Source: an uncultured Porphyromonadaceae bacterium
GTDB lineage: Bacteria > Bacteroidota > Bacteroidia > Bacteroidales > Muribaculaceae
Direction of reading: 5' to 3'
NCBI GenBank assembly: GCA_947178215.1
Contig: CAMWXJ010000006.1
Coordinates: forward strand, 54,588 to 118,587
Length of the DNA stretch: 64,000 nt
A program made the position numbers and the translations under genes. The notes under the pieces are model-generated. The model was not told the DNA's origin, did not search any database, and was given only the letters and a program-made list of their open reading frames with translations. Positions 21,064 through 30,546 of the stretch are shown here, one piece after another (position 1 is the stretch's first letter; each line of letters opens with the position of its first letter).

Positions 21064-22284
21064 ATGACAAGCAACAACTCCACCATACCCGTACTAACCC
21101 TCCGCCGCGGCAAGGAAGAGAGCCTCGAACGCTTCCACCCGTGGGTGTTCTCAGGCGCGATAGCCACCCCCGTAACCGGTCTTGAAGAGGGCGCCACCGT
21201 ACGCGTGACCGCATCCGACGGCACCCTGCTCGGCGCAGGCCATTACCAGATAGGCTCGATAGCCGTGCGACTGCTTGTAATGGGCGACGAAGCCGCCACG
21301 ATAGGCGACGAGGGCTTCGACGAAGCATTCTACATACGTCGCCTTGCCGAAGCCTTCCGACTGCGCAACACCCTCGGCCTCATCCGCCCCGACAACAACG
21401 CCTACCGTCTCGTGCACGGCGAGGGCGATTTCCTCCCAGGACTTATCGTTGACATCTATGGCGACACCGCCGTAGTGCAGGCGCACTCCGTAGGCATGCA
21501 CTACGCGCGCAACATCATCGCCGACGCCCTGACGTCGCTCCCGGGCCTCGCAATTTCAAATGTATATTACAAGAGCGAGACCACACTCCCGTTCAAGGCG
21601 CAGCTCGACCCGGTAAACGACTACATTCTCGGCTCATATTCCGGCAACGAGGCACTTGAAAACGGCCTCCGTTTCCACATCGACTGGCTCCGCGGCCAAA
21701 AGACCGGCTTTTTCGTCGACCAGCGCGACAACCGCTCGCTCCTCGAACACTTCGCCCGCGGCCGCAAGGTGCTCAACATGTTCTGCTACACCGGCGGCTT
21801 TTCGGTCTACGCCATGCGTGGAGGCGCCGAGCGCGTAGTGTCGGTCGACTCGTCGGCCAAGGCGATAGCCCTTACCGAGGCCAACATCGGGCTCAACTTC
21901 CCCGGCGACAGCCGCCACGAGGCCGCCACCGCCGACGCGTTCCGCTATCTCGCCGATATGCCCGACGGAGCGTTTGACCTCATTGTGCTCGACCCGCCCG
22001 CATTTGCCAAGCACCGCGGCGCCATACGCAACGCCCTGCGCGGCTATCAGCGCCTCAACGCCGCCGCGATAGCAAAGGCCGCTCCCGGCACCATACTCTT
22101 CACGTTCTCTTGCTCGCAGGCCATTACACGAGAGCAGTTCCGCCTCGCCGTATTCTCGGCGTCGGCACAGACCGGACGCCGAGTGCGCATACTCCACCAG
22201 CTCACCCAGCCCGCCGACCACCCCATCAACATCTACCATCCCGAAGGCGAATACCTCAAAGGCCTCGTAGTATATATCGAATAA
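21064..22284 (+). CDS. rlmI: Class I SAM-dependent rRNA (cytosine-C5) methyltransferase, RlmI/RlmK type
   Basis: The 406-residue protein has an N-terminal PUA domain (HPWVFSGAIATPVTGLEEG), an EEHD-like middle, and a Rossmann methyltransferase with the SAM motif KVLNMFCYTGGFSVYAMRGG. The catalytic region reads DLIVLDPPAFAKHR, followed by FTFSCSQAITREQF. Family members methylate 23S rRNA cytosine; the exact site here is inferred only. It lies 6 bases after rseP. Confidence 0.88.
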   Translation: MTSNNSTIPVLTLRRGKEESLERFHPWVFSGAIATPVTGLEEGATVRVTASDGTLLGAGHYQIGSIAVRLLVMGDEAATIGDEGFDEAFYIRRLAEAFRLRNTLGLIRPDNNAYRLVHGEGDFLPGLIVDIYGDTAVVQAHSVGMHYARNIIADALTSLPGLAISNVYYKSETTLPFKAQLDPVNDYILGSYSGNEALENGLRFHIDWLRGQKTGFFVDQRDNRSLLEHFARGRKVLNMFCYTGGFSVYAMRGGAERVVSVDSSAKAIALTEANIGLNFPGDSRHEAATADAFRYLADMPDGAFDLIVLDPPAFAKHRGAIRNALRGYQRLNAAAIAKAAPGTILFTFSCSQAITREQFRLAVFSASAQTGRRVRILHQLTQPADHPINIYHPEGEYLKGLVVYIE

Positions 22285-22287
22285 GCA

Positions 22288-24342
22288 ATGTCATCACGCC
22301 TCCGCAACATCATCGTCGCCGCGACGCTCGCCGGCACAGTATCAGCAATGAACATTTCAGCCCAAAACGTGAGCAATCCCGCAGGGATGTCGTCGACACC
22401 CGCACCGTTTGACTACACCGTCGACCGCTTCGCCGACATAGAGGTGCTCCGCTACAAGGTACCCGGATTTGAATCGCTGCCGCTCAGGCAGAAGATGCTC
22501 GTTTACTATCTCACTGAGGCGGCAATAGCCGGCCGCGACATCCTCTGGGACCAGAACAACATCTACAATCTGCCGCTCCGCCGCCTGCTCGAAGCCGTCT
22601 ACACCGCCGAGACCACCGAACATGACGCCGAACAGTTCCCGAAGTTCGAGACCTATCTCAAACAGATATGGTTTGCCAACGGCATCCACCACCACTACTC
22701 CACCGACAAGTTCACCCCGGGATTCAGCGAGGAGTGGCTTCGACGACAGATAAGCCGCCTCGACGACGCGCCCATCACCGACGCCGCTCCCCTCGACACG
22801 CTCATGCGCGTCGTCTTCGACCCTGCTTTCATGGCCAAGCGCGTCAATCAGGCCGCCGGCGCCGACCTCATAGCCACGTCGGCCAACAACCTCTACGAAC
22901 AGGGGATAACCCAGCCTGAGGTTGAGGCGTATTTCGCCGCCGTCAAGGATACCACCCAGGCCGAGCCCCCCTCCTATGGCCTCAACACACGCATAGCCCG
23001 CAATCCCGCCACCGGACGCATCTATGAGCAGACCTACCGCCTCGGCGGACTCTACTCGCCCGCCATCACCCGCATCGTCGACAACCTCCGCCTCGCCGCC
23101 GACTACGCCGAGAGCCCCGCGCAGCGCGCCGTAATCGAGAAGCTGATTCAATATTACGCTACGGGCAACCTGCGCGACTTCGACGACTACTCCATTATGT
23201 GGGTCGAGGACACTGACTCGCGCGTAGACTTCATCAACGGCTTTATCGAGAGCTACGGCGACCCGCTCGGCATGACCGGAGCATGGGAATCGATAGTCAA
23301 CTTCAAGGACATCGAGGCGTCGGGGCGAACCGAAACCCTCTCGGCCAATGCACAGTGGTTTGAGGACAATTCACCGGTCGACCCCCGCTTCCGCAAAGAA
23401 AAGGTCAAGGGCGTGAGCGCCAAGGTAATCACCGCCGCAATACTCGCCGGTGACTCCTACCCCGCCACACCAATAGGCATCAACCTCCCCAACGCCAACT
23501 GGATACGTGCCGCCCACGGCTCCAAGTCGGTGACTATCGAGAACATCACCCGCGCCTACGACGAAGCGTCGCACGGCAACGGCTTCAACGAGGAGTTTGT
23601 CATCGACAAGCCCACCCGCGAATTGCTCGACCGCTATCTCTTTATCACCGACAATCTGCACACCGACCTGCACGAGTGTCTGGGCCACGGATCCGGACGT
23701 CTGCTCCCCGGCGTCGACCCTGACGCCCTCAAAGCCCACGGCTCGACGCTCGAAGAGGCTCGCGCCGACCTCTTCGCACTCTACTATCTCGCCGACCCGA
23801 AACTCGTGGAACTCGGACTGCTCGACAGCCCCGACGCCTACAAGGCATCATATTACAAATATATCCTCAACGGCATGATGACACAGCTTATGCGCATCGA
23901 GCCGGGCAAAGACGTGGAGGAAGCGCACATGCGCAACCGCAAGCTCATAGCCGAATGGGCCTACGAGCACGGCAAGCGCGACAAGGTAATCGAGCTCACG
24001 AACCGCGGCGGCAAAACGTTTGTTAAAATCAATGACTATGAGGCGTTGCGCCGGCTCTTCGGCGAACTCCTCGCCGAGGTACAGCGCATACGCTCGGAGG
24101 GCGACTATGAGGCGGGCGAACGCCTCGTAGAGACCTACGGCGTAAAGGTCGACCCTAAGCTCCACCGCCAGGTACTCGACCGATACTCACACCTCGACAT
24201 CGCACCTTACAAGGGATTTGTCAACCCCGTCTACACACCGGTGCGCGACGCTGACGGACGCATCACCGACATCACTGTCGACTACACCGACGACTACATA
24301 CCGCAGATGCTACGCTACTCGCGCGACTATTCGACACTCTGA
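22288..24342 (+). CDS. Dipeptidyl-peptidase III-like metallopeptidase (M49), exported
   Basis: The 684-residue protein carries an N-terminal signal-like segment (IIVAATLAGTVSAMNISAQ). The zinc motif is HECLGH in DLHECLGHGSGRLLPG, the HExxGH variant found in many bacterial M49 enzymes, with the second motif EEARADLFALYYL. M49 enzymes release dipeptides from the N-terminus of oligopeptides. With the signal peptide it should act in the periplasm. It begins 3 bases after rlmI. Confidence 0.9.
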   Translation: MSSRLRNIIVAATLAGTVSAMNISAQNVSNPAGMSSTPAPFDYTVDRFADIEVLRYKVPGFESLPLRQKMLVYYLTEAAIAGRDILWDQNNIYNLPLRRLLEAVYTAETTEHDAEQFPKFETYLKQIWFANGIHHHYSTDKFTPGFSEEWLRRQISRLDDAPITDAAPLDTLMRVVFDPAFMAKRVNQAAGADLIATSANNLYEQGITQPEVEAYFAAVKDTTQAEPPSYGLNTRIARNPATGRIYEQTYRLGGLYSPAITRIVDNLRLAADYAESPAQRAVIEKLIQYYATGNLRDFDDYSIMWVEDTDSRVDFINGFIESYGDPLGMTGAWESIVNFKDIEASGRTETLSANAQWFEDNSPVDPRFRKEKVKGVSAKVITAAILAGDSYPATPIGINLPNANWIRAAHGSKSVTIENITRAYDEASHGNGFNEEFVIDKPTRELLDRYLFITDNLHTDLHECLGHGSGRLLPGVDPDALKAHGSTLEEARADLFALYYLADPKLVELGLLDSPDAYKASYYKYILNGMMTQLMRIEPGKDVEEAHMRNRKLIAEWAYEHGKRDKVIELTNRGGKTFVKINDYEALRRLFGELLAEVQRIRSEGDYEAGERLVETYGVKVDPKLHRQVLDRYSHLDIAPYKGFVNPVYTPVRDADGRITDITVDYTDDYIPQMLRYSRDYSTL

Positions 24343-24345
24343 CCC

Positions 24346-25626
24346 ATGCCCAACGACTATATAAACATAACACCCATTGCCGCTCCTATCGAATCGGAAC
24401 CGGAGCGTGCCGTCACCATAGGCCTCGTCACACCCGAACAGAACGAGGCCAAAGCCAACGAATATCTCGACGAACTCGATTTTCTTGCCGACACCGCAGG
24501 CGCAGAGGTCGTGGCACGCTTCACCCAGAAAGTTTCGGGACCCAACTCGCGCACATATGTGGGCACCGGCAAACTCGAAGAGATAGCCCGCTACGTCGAG
24601 GACAACGACATCTCCCTCGTGATATTCGACGACGACCTCTCGGCCAAGCAGGTAGCCAACATCGAGAAGGAACTTAAAGTGAAAATTCTCGACCGCACGA
24701 GCCTTATCCTTGACATCTTCGCCAAGCGCGCGCGCACGGCCAACGCCAAGACACAGGTGGAGCTTGCACAGTACCGATACCTGCTGCCGCGACTCACCCG
24801 CATGTGGACACACTTGGAGCGTCAACGCGGCGGCATAGGTATGCGCGGTCCCGGCGAGACACAGATTGAGACCGACCGCCGAATAATTCTCGACAAAATA
24901 TCGCGCCTCAAAGACGAGCTGCAAAACATCGACCGCCAGAAGTCGATGCAACGCAAGAACCGCGGCAAGCTCACGCGCGTGGCTCTGGTAGGATACACCA
25001 ACGTAGGCAAGTCGACACTGATGAATCTCTTGAGCAAAAGCGAGGTGTTTGCCGAAAACAAGCTCTTCGCCACGCTCGACACCACAGTGCGCAAGGTCAT
25101 CATCGAAAACCTCCCTTTCCTGCTTACCGACACAGTAGGCTTCATCCGCAAGCTCCCCACTCATCTTGTCGACTCATTTAAATCGACACTCGACGAGGTA
25201 CGCGACGCCGATTTGCTGATCCATGTGGTCGACATATCGCACCCCAATTTCGAGGAGCAGATTGAGGTGGTCAACCGCACCCTCGCCGAAGTGTGCGACT
25301 CGGCCGACAAGCCGGTGATAATGGTGTTCAACAAAATCGACGCCTTTACTTACACCCCCAAGGACGCCGATGACCTCACCCCGGCCACACGCGCCAACAT
25401 CTCGCTCGACGAGCTGAAAGCCACATGGATGAACCGCCTGGGCGAAAACGCCGTGTTCATCTCGGCCAAAAATCAGCTCAACATCGACGAGCTGAAAATG
25501 AAAATTTACGACCGAGCCAAGGAGATACATCTCACCCGATTCCCCTACAACGACTTCCTTTTCCAGCGCTACGACGACCTCGCCGCCGAAGAGGGAGCTA
25601 TCTCTCAGCAGCCAACCGACAACTGA
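24346..25626 (+). CDS. hflX: Ribosome-associated GTPase HflX
   Basis: This 426-residue GTPase has the HflX N-terminal domain (VSGPNSRTYVGTGKLEEIAR), the glycine-rich linker RGGIGMRGPGETQIETDRR, then G motifs GYTNVGKSTLMNLL (G1), DTVGFIRKLP (G3) and NKID (G4). HflX splits stalled 70S ribosomes. Its TGA overlaps the lpxB ATG by one base. Confidence 0.96.
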   Translation: MPNDYINITPIAAPIESEPERAVTIGLVTPEQNEAKANEYLDELDFLADTAGAEVVARFTQKVSGPNSRTYVGTGKLEEIARYVEDNDISLVIFDDDLSAKQVANIEKELKVKILDRTSLILDIFAKRARTANAKTQVELAQYRYLLPRLTRMWTHLERQRGGIGMRGPGETQIETDRRIILDKISRLKDELQNIDRQKSMQRKNRGKLTRVALVGYTNVGKSTLMNLLSKSEVFAENKLFATLDTTVRKVIIENLPFLLTDTVGFIRKLPTHLVDSFKSTLDEVRDADLLIHVVDISHPNFEEQIEVVNRTLAEVCDSADKPVIMVFNKIDAFTYTPKDADDLTPATRANISLDELKATWMNRLGENAVFISAKNQLNIDELKMKIYDRAKEIHLTRFPYNDFLFQRYDDLAAEEGAISQQPTDN

Positions 25627-26747
25627 TGCGCTACTTCATATCGGCAGGAGAAGCCTCGGGCGACCTCCACGCAGGCGAACTCATCACTCAGCTCCGGCAA
25701 TGCGATGCCGGAGCTGACTTCGCTTTTCTCGGTGGCGACTGCATGACTGCGGCCACCGGCGGCACAGCGCCCGTAATCCACTACCGCGACATGGCCTACA
25801 TGGGGTTCAGCGAGGTAATACGACATCTGCCCGACGTGGGCCGAAATCTCCGGCGTGCCCGCGAGGCACTGACCGACTTCCGGCCCGACGCCCTGATTCT
25901 TGTCGACTACCCGAGTTTCAACCTGCGTCTCGCCAAGTATGCCTCCACTCTCGGCATACCTGTATATTATTACATCTCGCCCAAGCTATGGGCGTGGAAA
26001 GCGTGGCGCCTGAAAACCATACGCCGCCTCGTGCGCCGCGTGTATTCGATTCTGCCGTTTGAAGAGGATTGGTTCGCCCGCCGCGGCTACACGGTCGAGT
26101 ATGTCGGCAATCCGTCGGTCGAAGAGGTCGAGCGCCGCATCGCTTCGCTTGTCGCATCGCAGCCGCAAAGCGGCGACAAGCCCATACTCGCCCTCGTGCC
26201 TGGCAGCCGCGCCGGCGAGATACGCTGTAACCTACCTATAATGGCCGAAGTGGCGCGCCGACACCCGGAACTCCGCCCGGTCATCGCCGCCGCCCCGGCT
26301 ATTAATCCCGCGCTCTACGAGTCGTGCGGAGGAAGCGGCATAGAGCTGGTACACGCCTCCACACTCGAAGTGATGAAAGGCGCCACGGCGGCGCTCGTCA
26401 CCTCGGGCACCGCCACTCTGGAATGTGCCCTCTGCTCCACACCACAGGTTGTGCTCTACCGCTCAGGCGGCTCCAGAATACTCTATAAGCTCTTCCGACC
26501 GCTAATACGAGTGCCGTGGGTCAGCCTCCCCAACCTCATTGCCGACCGCGAGGTGATTCCCGAGATGCTCATGTACCGTTGCACGCCCGACCTCGTGGAC
26601 GCCGAACTCCGCGCAATCCTAACGCCCGAAGGGCGCGACGGGCAGCTTGACGGCTACCGCGAAATGCGCCGACGTCTGGGCGACCGACCTGCTGCCGCGA
26701 CAGCGGCCCGACTGCTTACCGCCGATCTCCTCTCCCTCCGCCACTGA
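25626..26747 (+). CDS. lpxB: Lipid-A-disaccharide synthase
   Basis: LpxB condenses UDP-2,3-diacylglucosamine with lipid X to lipid A disaccharide phosphate at the inner membrane. The ATG at 25626 overlaps the hflX stop (TGATG) and gives 373 residues starting MRYFISAGEASGDLHAGELI, the typical LpxB N-terminus. YYISPKLWAWKAWR and LALVPGSRAGEI are further conserved motifs. The longer frame opening inside hflX is not used. Confidence 0.96.
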   Translation: MRYFISAGEASGDLHAGELITQLRQCDAGADFAFLGGDCMTAATGGTAPVIHYRDMAYMGFSEVIRHLPDVGRNLRRAREALTDFRPDALILVDYPSFNLRLAKYASTLGIPVYYYISPKLWAWKAWRLKTIRRLVRRVYSILPFEEDWFARRGYTVEYVGNPSVEEVERRIASLVASQPQSGDKPILALVPGSRAGEIRCNLPIMAEVARRHPELRPVIAAAPAINPALYESCGGSGIELVHASTLEVMKGATAALVTSGTATLECALCSTPQVVLYRSGGSRILYKLFRPLIRVPWVSLPNLIADREVIPEMLMYRCTPDLVDAELRAILTPEGRDGQLDGYREMRRRLGDRPAAATAARLLTADLLSLRH

Positions 26748-26788
26748 GACAATAGTCACACCGTCATCATCTATCACATCACATACCT

Positions 26789-27169
26789 ATGACCGCACTA
26801 TTAAAATCGGCACCCATGCTGACCACCGTGGGTATGCTTGTAATCAGCAACATCTTCATGACACTGGCCTGGTATGGTCATCTTAAACTTCAAAGCAGCG
26901 GCATCTCTACCAACTGGCCGCTGTATGTCGTGATACTGATGTCGTGGGGCATCGCACTTCTCGAATACTGCTTTCAAGTACCGGCCAATCGCATCGGCTT
27001 CGTCGACAACGGCGGCCCGTTCTCACTCATGCAACTCAAAGTCATACAGGAAATCATCACCCTCACGGTGTTCATACTGTTCAGCATGCTCGCCTTTGAG
27101 AGCTTTCACCTGCGCTGGAATCATATCGTGGCAGCCTGTGATTGCGATATCCGTATCAGTCGTGCGTAA
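26789..27169 (+). CDS. DMT family protein, DUF486
   Basis: This 126-residue membrane protein has four hydrophobic segments, and the DUF486 motif NIFMTLAWYGHLKLQ near residue 30, followed by FQVPANRIG and FSLMQLKVIQEIITLTVF. The family is related to small multidrug transporters but the substrate is unknown. Its 3' end overlaps the convergent ribE by 14 bases. Confidence 0.85.
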   Translation: MTALLKSAPMLTTVGMLVISNIFMTLAWYGHLKLQSSGISTNWPLYVVILMSWGIALLEYCFQVPANRIGFVDNGGPFSLMQLKVIQEIITLTVFILFSMLAFESFHLRWNHIVAACDCDIRISRA

Positions 27170-27767
27170 GGGCAGCTATGCGGGCAATATACTTGCCAAG
27201 AATGTCAAATTCAAGGTTGACACGCGAACCTTCCTTGATGCGGCAGAAGTTGGTATGCTCGAAAGTATAGGGGATGATAGCCACGCGAAACGACTGCGCC
27301 TCCGAATCACACACCGTGAGGCTCACGCCGTTGACCGTAACCGACCCCTTTTCTACGGTGACATATCCCTTGGCAATCAGCTCGCGCGAAGCGTCGTAGG
27401 CAAATGTGAAATAGGTCGAGCCGTCGGCCTCCTCCACGGCGGTGCAGACAGCTGTGGTGTCGACATGGCCCTGCACGATATGGCCGTCAAGACGTCCGTC
27501 GAGACGCATCGAGCGCTCCACGTTGACAAGGTCGCCGGGGCGCAAGTCGCCGAGGTTGGAGCGGCTCAGGGTCTCACTTATGGCCGTGACGGTGTAGGTG
27601 CCGTCGCCGGGAAGAGCCACCACGGTGAGGCACACGCCATTGTGTGCTATCGACTGGTCGATGCGGAGCTCGTCGACAAAGGGGCAAGCGAGAGTTATGT
27701 GGATGTTGCCGCCATCGGGGGTTACGGCAACGACGCGCGCAGCGTCTTCTACTATTCCTGAAAACAT
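27156..27767 (-). CDS. ribE: Riboflavin synthase alpha chain
   Basis: The 203-residue enzyme dismutates 6,7-dimethyl-8-ribityllumazine into riboflavin. It starts MFSGIVEDAARVV and consists of two similar lumazine-binding halves (GVCLTVVAL near residue 45 and GVSLTVCDSEAQSFRVAIIP near 150). It is the last gene of trmB-mrp-ribE, 17 bases after mrp. Confidence 0.96.
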   Translation of the reverse strand: MFSGIVEDAARVVAVTPDGGNIHITLACPFVDELRIDQSIAHNGVCLTVVALPGDGTYTVTAISETLSRSNLGDLRPGDLVNVERSMRLDGRLDGHIVQGHVDTTAVCTAVEEADGSTYFTFAYDASRELIAKGYVTVEKGSVTVNGVSLTVCDSEAQSFRVAIIPYTFEHTNFCRIKEGSRVNLEFDILGKYIARIAALTHD

Positions 27768-27784
27768 ATCTGAAAATTGGTCGT

Positions 27785-28900
27785 TTACTTTTTCATCTCC
27801 ACCACTTTGGTGGGCGGCAACGTTGACTTGCGCTCGGCCACGGCGTCGGTGAGCTCGCGGGCGGCGTGGATAAACGCCATGCCGGCCACGGTGTCGCGGG
27901 CGGCGATAGGTTCGCCGGCATCACCGCTCTCGGCTATCGAGCCTACAAGCGGGACCTGGCCAAGCAGACGCAGGCCGAGCTTGCGGGCAAGCTCTACGCC
28001 TCCCTCGCGGCCGAAGATATAGTAGCGCTCGTCGGGGTGACTTTCGGGCGTAAACCATGCCATGTTTTCAACCACACCAAGTACCGGCACGCCGATTTTC
28101 TCCTCCTGGAACATGGCTATGCCCTTGCGGGCATCGGCAAGCGCCACTTGCTGCGGAGTGGTGACTACCACGGCGCCCGTGAGCGGGAGGGTCTGTACCA
28201 CGGTGAGGTGTATATCCGACGTTCCGGGCGGCAAGTCGAGCAGGAAATAGTCGAGCTCGCCCCAGTCGGCCTCGGTGATGAGTTGCTTCAACGCGTTGGA
28301 GGCCATTGAGCCGCGCCACAGCACCGCCGATTCCTTGTTCACGAGGAAGCCGATTGACAGTGTCTTTACGCCGTAGCGCACGATAGGCTCGATAAGGCGT
28401 CGGCCGTCGGGCTTCTCTACCATGTAGACCGCCTCGTCCTCGATGCCGAACATCTTGGGGAGCGACGGACCGAAAATATCAGCGTCAAGCAGGCCTACAC
28501 GGTATCCCTCGCGGGCGAGAGCTACGGCGAGGTTGGCGGCCACAGTCGACTTGCCCACTCCACCCTTGCCGCTCGATATGGCTACGATGTTTTCAACGCC
28601 CGGCAACACCGGCGCTTCCTTGGCCTTTTCGGCCATAGCGGGGAACACAGGATTGACAGTGGCCTCGACGTCGGGCCCTATATATGCTTTGAGTGCGCCC
28701 TCGACACTCTTTACGAGCGATGCCGCAAACGGGTCGGTGGGCTTCTCGAAATGTAAGGCTATGGTCACGTGGCGACCGTCAATGCGGAGGTCGTCGCCGC
28801 TCACCATGCCCAGCTCGACTATGTTCTTGCCGTTGCCTGGATAGCGCACGTGGGCAAGCGTGTCGAGTATGAGTCGGGGATATAGCGGTTCTTGATTCAT
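27785..28900 (-). CDS. apbC: Mrp/NBP35-type ATPase, iron-sulfur carrier family (ApbC-like)
   Basis: The 371-residue protein has an N-terminal MIP18/DUF59 domain (ILDTLAHVRYPGNGKNIVEL) and a deviant Walker A AISSGKGGVGKSTVAANLA, with DADIFGPSLPKMFG downstream. ATP-bound family members deliver Fe-S clusters. The segment after VVENMAWF lacks the usual C-terminal CxxC (it reads TPESHPDERYYIFG). The ATG at 28900 is chosen because the longer frame overlaps trmB's 3' flank. Confidence 0.9.
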   Translation of the reverse strand: MNQEPLYPRLILDTLAHVRYPGNGKNIVELGMVSGDDLRIDGRHVTIALHFEKPTDPFAASLVKSVEGALKAYIGPDVEATVNPVFPAMAEKAKEAPVLPGVENIVAISSGKGGVGKSTVAANLAVALAREGYRVGLLDADIFGPSLPKMFGIEDEAVYMVEKPDGRRLIEPIVRYGVKTLSIGFLVNKESAVLWRGSMASNALKQLITEADWGELDYFLLDLPPGTSDIHLTVVQTLPLTGAVVVTTPQQVALADARKGIAMFQEEKIGVPVLGVVENMAWFTPESHPDERYYIFGREGGVELARKLGLRLLGQVPLVGSIAESGDAGEPIAARDTVAGMAFIHAARELTDAVAERKSTLPPTKVVEMKK

Positions 28901-28934
28901 ATCTTGTACGGTAGGGAAAATATGAGGCTTACGG

Positions 28935-29720
28935 TCAGGAGGGTGTCTGCCCGGCCTCTTCGGGGGTGACATTGCCCTGTATCACACCGCGCGAATAGCT
29001 GCGGTAGGTATCGGGCTCAATATCTACATCGGGCTCCGACAGCTCTGTCGTGTGGTCGAGGGCTATGACGATATACTTTATCGACAGGCCGCGGTCGAGC
29101 CACTGGCGCTCATAGTGCGTCTTTATTGCGAGGATGTCGGTGAGCAGCGGCGAAGCGTAGAGGTCATCGGTGAGAGCGTCGACGGTAAGGCCACAGTGCT
29201 CGGCCATAAGGCGCGTGTAGGTATAGAGGAACGGTGAATCGGTCTTTAACCTCACATGGCCGTCGGGGCGCAGTATGCGGCGGTACAGGTCGAGAAAGCG
29301 TGTAGATGTCAGGCGCTTGCGCACCTTTTTCATCTGAGGGTCGGGAAAGGTTATCCATATCTCATCGACCTCGCCCGGAGCAAAGAAGCGGTCGATAAGC
29401 TCAATGTCGGTGCGGATAAAGGCCACATTGCTCATGCCGGCATCGCGCGCCGTGGTGGCGCCGCGCCACATACGCGCGCCCTTGATGTCGACGCCGATAT
29501 AGTTGCGTCCCGGGAGGCGCTCGGCCAGCCCTACGGTATATTCGCCCTTGCCACAGCCAAGTTCAAGGGTTATCGGATTGGAGTTGCCGAAAAATTCTGA
29601 GTGCCAGCGCCCGCGGAGCGGAAAACCGCCCTGACGCTGGAGCTCGGCAAAGGGATATTGGAACACGAAGTCTATCGTGTCCATCTCGCTGAATTTGGCA
29701 AGCTTGTTTTTACGGCCCAC
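28935..29720 (-). CDS. trmB: tRNA (guanine-N7-)-methyltransferase
   Basis: This 261-residue enzyme makes m7G46 in tRNA. It uses a GTG start (29720) and begins MGRKNKLAKFSEMDTIDFVF. The SAM site is ITLELGCGKGEYTVGLAE and the substrate motif WITFPDPQMKKVRKRLTS. It is the first gene of the trmB-mrp-ribE unit, with a clear promoter. Confidence 0.96.
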   Translation of the reverse strand: MGRKNKLAKFSEMDTIDFVFQYPFAELQRQGGFPLRGRWHSEFFGNSNPITLELGCGKGEYTVGLAERLPGRNYIGVDIKGARMWRGATTARDAGMSNVAFIRTDIELIDRFFAPGEVDEIWITFPDPQMKKVRKRLTSTRFLDLYRRILRPDGHVRLKTDSPFLYTYTRLMAEHCGLTVDALTDDLYASPLLTDILAIKTHYERQWLDRGLSIKYIVIALDHTTELSEPDVDIEPDTYRSYSRGVIQGNVTPEEAGQTPS

Positions 29721-29775
29721 AGTGGTAGGATTAAATGGTTGATGACGGTGGCGCTTCGGGCCTCGTCGTTGCTTG

Positions 29776-29807
29776 CAAATTTACGTCAAAAATCCCAACC
29801 CTCCAAA
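29776..29807 (-). promoter_or_regulatory. Promoter of trmB-mrp-ribE
   Basis: On the minus strand TTTG (29807-29804), 20 bases, TAAATTTG (29783-29776). The leader is about 50 bases. Confidence 0.7.
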
Positions 29808-29931
29808 TCGCGCCCCTGCTGACGCCCCTCTTCGTCTCTTTTGGCCGCCGCGGGGCGCTACCGCATCATTTCACGGCCGGCAGCATATTGTAAAAATAGC
29901 TAATCGGCAAGGAAATGTCGAGCAAAGGTCG

Positions 29932-29939
29932 TAACTTTG
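29932..29939 (+). promoter_or_regulatory. -7 element for the DsbD-type genes
   Basis: TAACTTTG, with a start expected about 40 bases before the first ATG; no clean -33 element. It excludes the upstream TTG of the longest frame as a start, since that codon lies inside the element. Confidence 0.5.
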
Positions 29940-29987
29940 CACAAATTTAAGTATATCACGACTCATATCACGCACATCATGATTCTG

Positions 29988-30503
29988 ATGAAAAATATTA
30001 TTCTCTTCCTCACCATATTCATGACCTCCGCGCTCGCAAAGGGTGCCGTGACCGAAGTCACCGCACCTGTACCAGCCGATGCGCCTCAGGCCGCACAAGA
30101 GGCTCCGAAGCCGGTAACCTGGAAGCTCGACGCCCGCCTGACCGACGCCACCTCCGGCGTCATAACTCTCACGGCCGTTCCCGCCGCCGGATGGCACCTC
30201 TACGGCACCGAGCTACCTGCAGGCGGCCCCCAGGCCACGAAAATCGACCTCTCGAAGTCGACCGGCATCACTCTCGAAGGCGCGCCTAAGCCGTCGGTCA
30301 AGCCGGTCACTGTCGCCGACAAGCTGTTTGACATGACCCTCAATTGGTGGGACAAGCCGGTGACATTTACCGTGCCGTTCAAACTCAAACAGGGCGCACG
30401 CACCGCACGCATCAAAGCCGAGGTCAATTTCATGGCCTGCGACGACAACACCTGCGCGCCACCCGTCACCGAAACCCTCTTCAAGTCGGTACGCACCAAG
30501 TAA
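29988..30503 (+). CDS. Exported DsbD alpha-domain protein (thiol:disulfide interchange N-domain)
   Basis: About 171 residues: a signal peptide (MKNIILFLTIFMTSALAKG) and one DsbD-alpha immunoglobulin-like domain. The landmarks WHLYGTELPAGGPQ, LNWWDKPVTFTVPFKL and the redox pair in FMACDDNTCAPP match the N-terminal domain of the next gene's product. It has no membrane domain of its own, so it may accept electrons from the adjacent DsbD. Starts at 29979 or 29988 are both possible. Confidence 0.75.
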   Translation: MKNIILFLTIFMTSALAKGAVTEVTAPVPADAPQAAQEAPKPVTWKLDARLTDATSGVITLTAVPAAGWHLYGTELPAGGPQATKIDLSKSTGITLEGAPKPSVKPVTVADKLFDMTLNWWDKPVTFTVPFKLKQGARTARIKAEVNFMACDDNTCAPPVTETLFKSVRTK

Positions 30504-30546
30504 GCATTATCCTTAAATCAATATCATCCACACACCACTCCACGAA

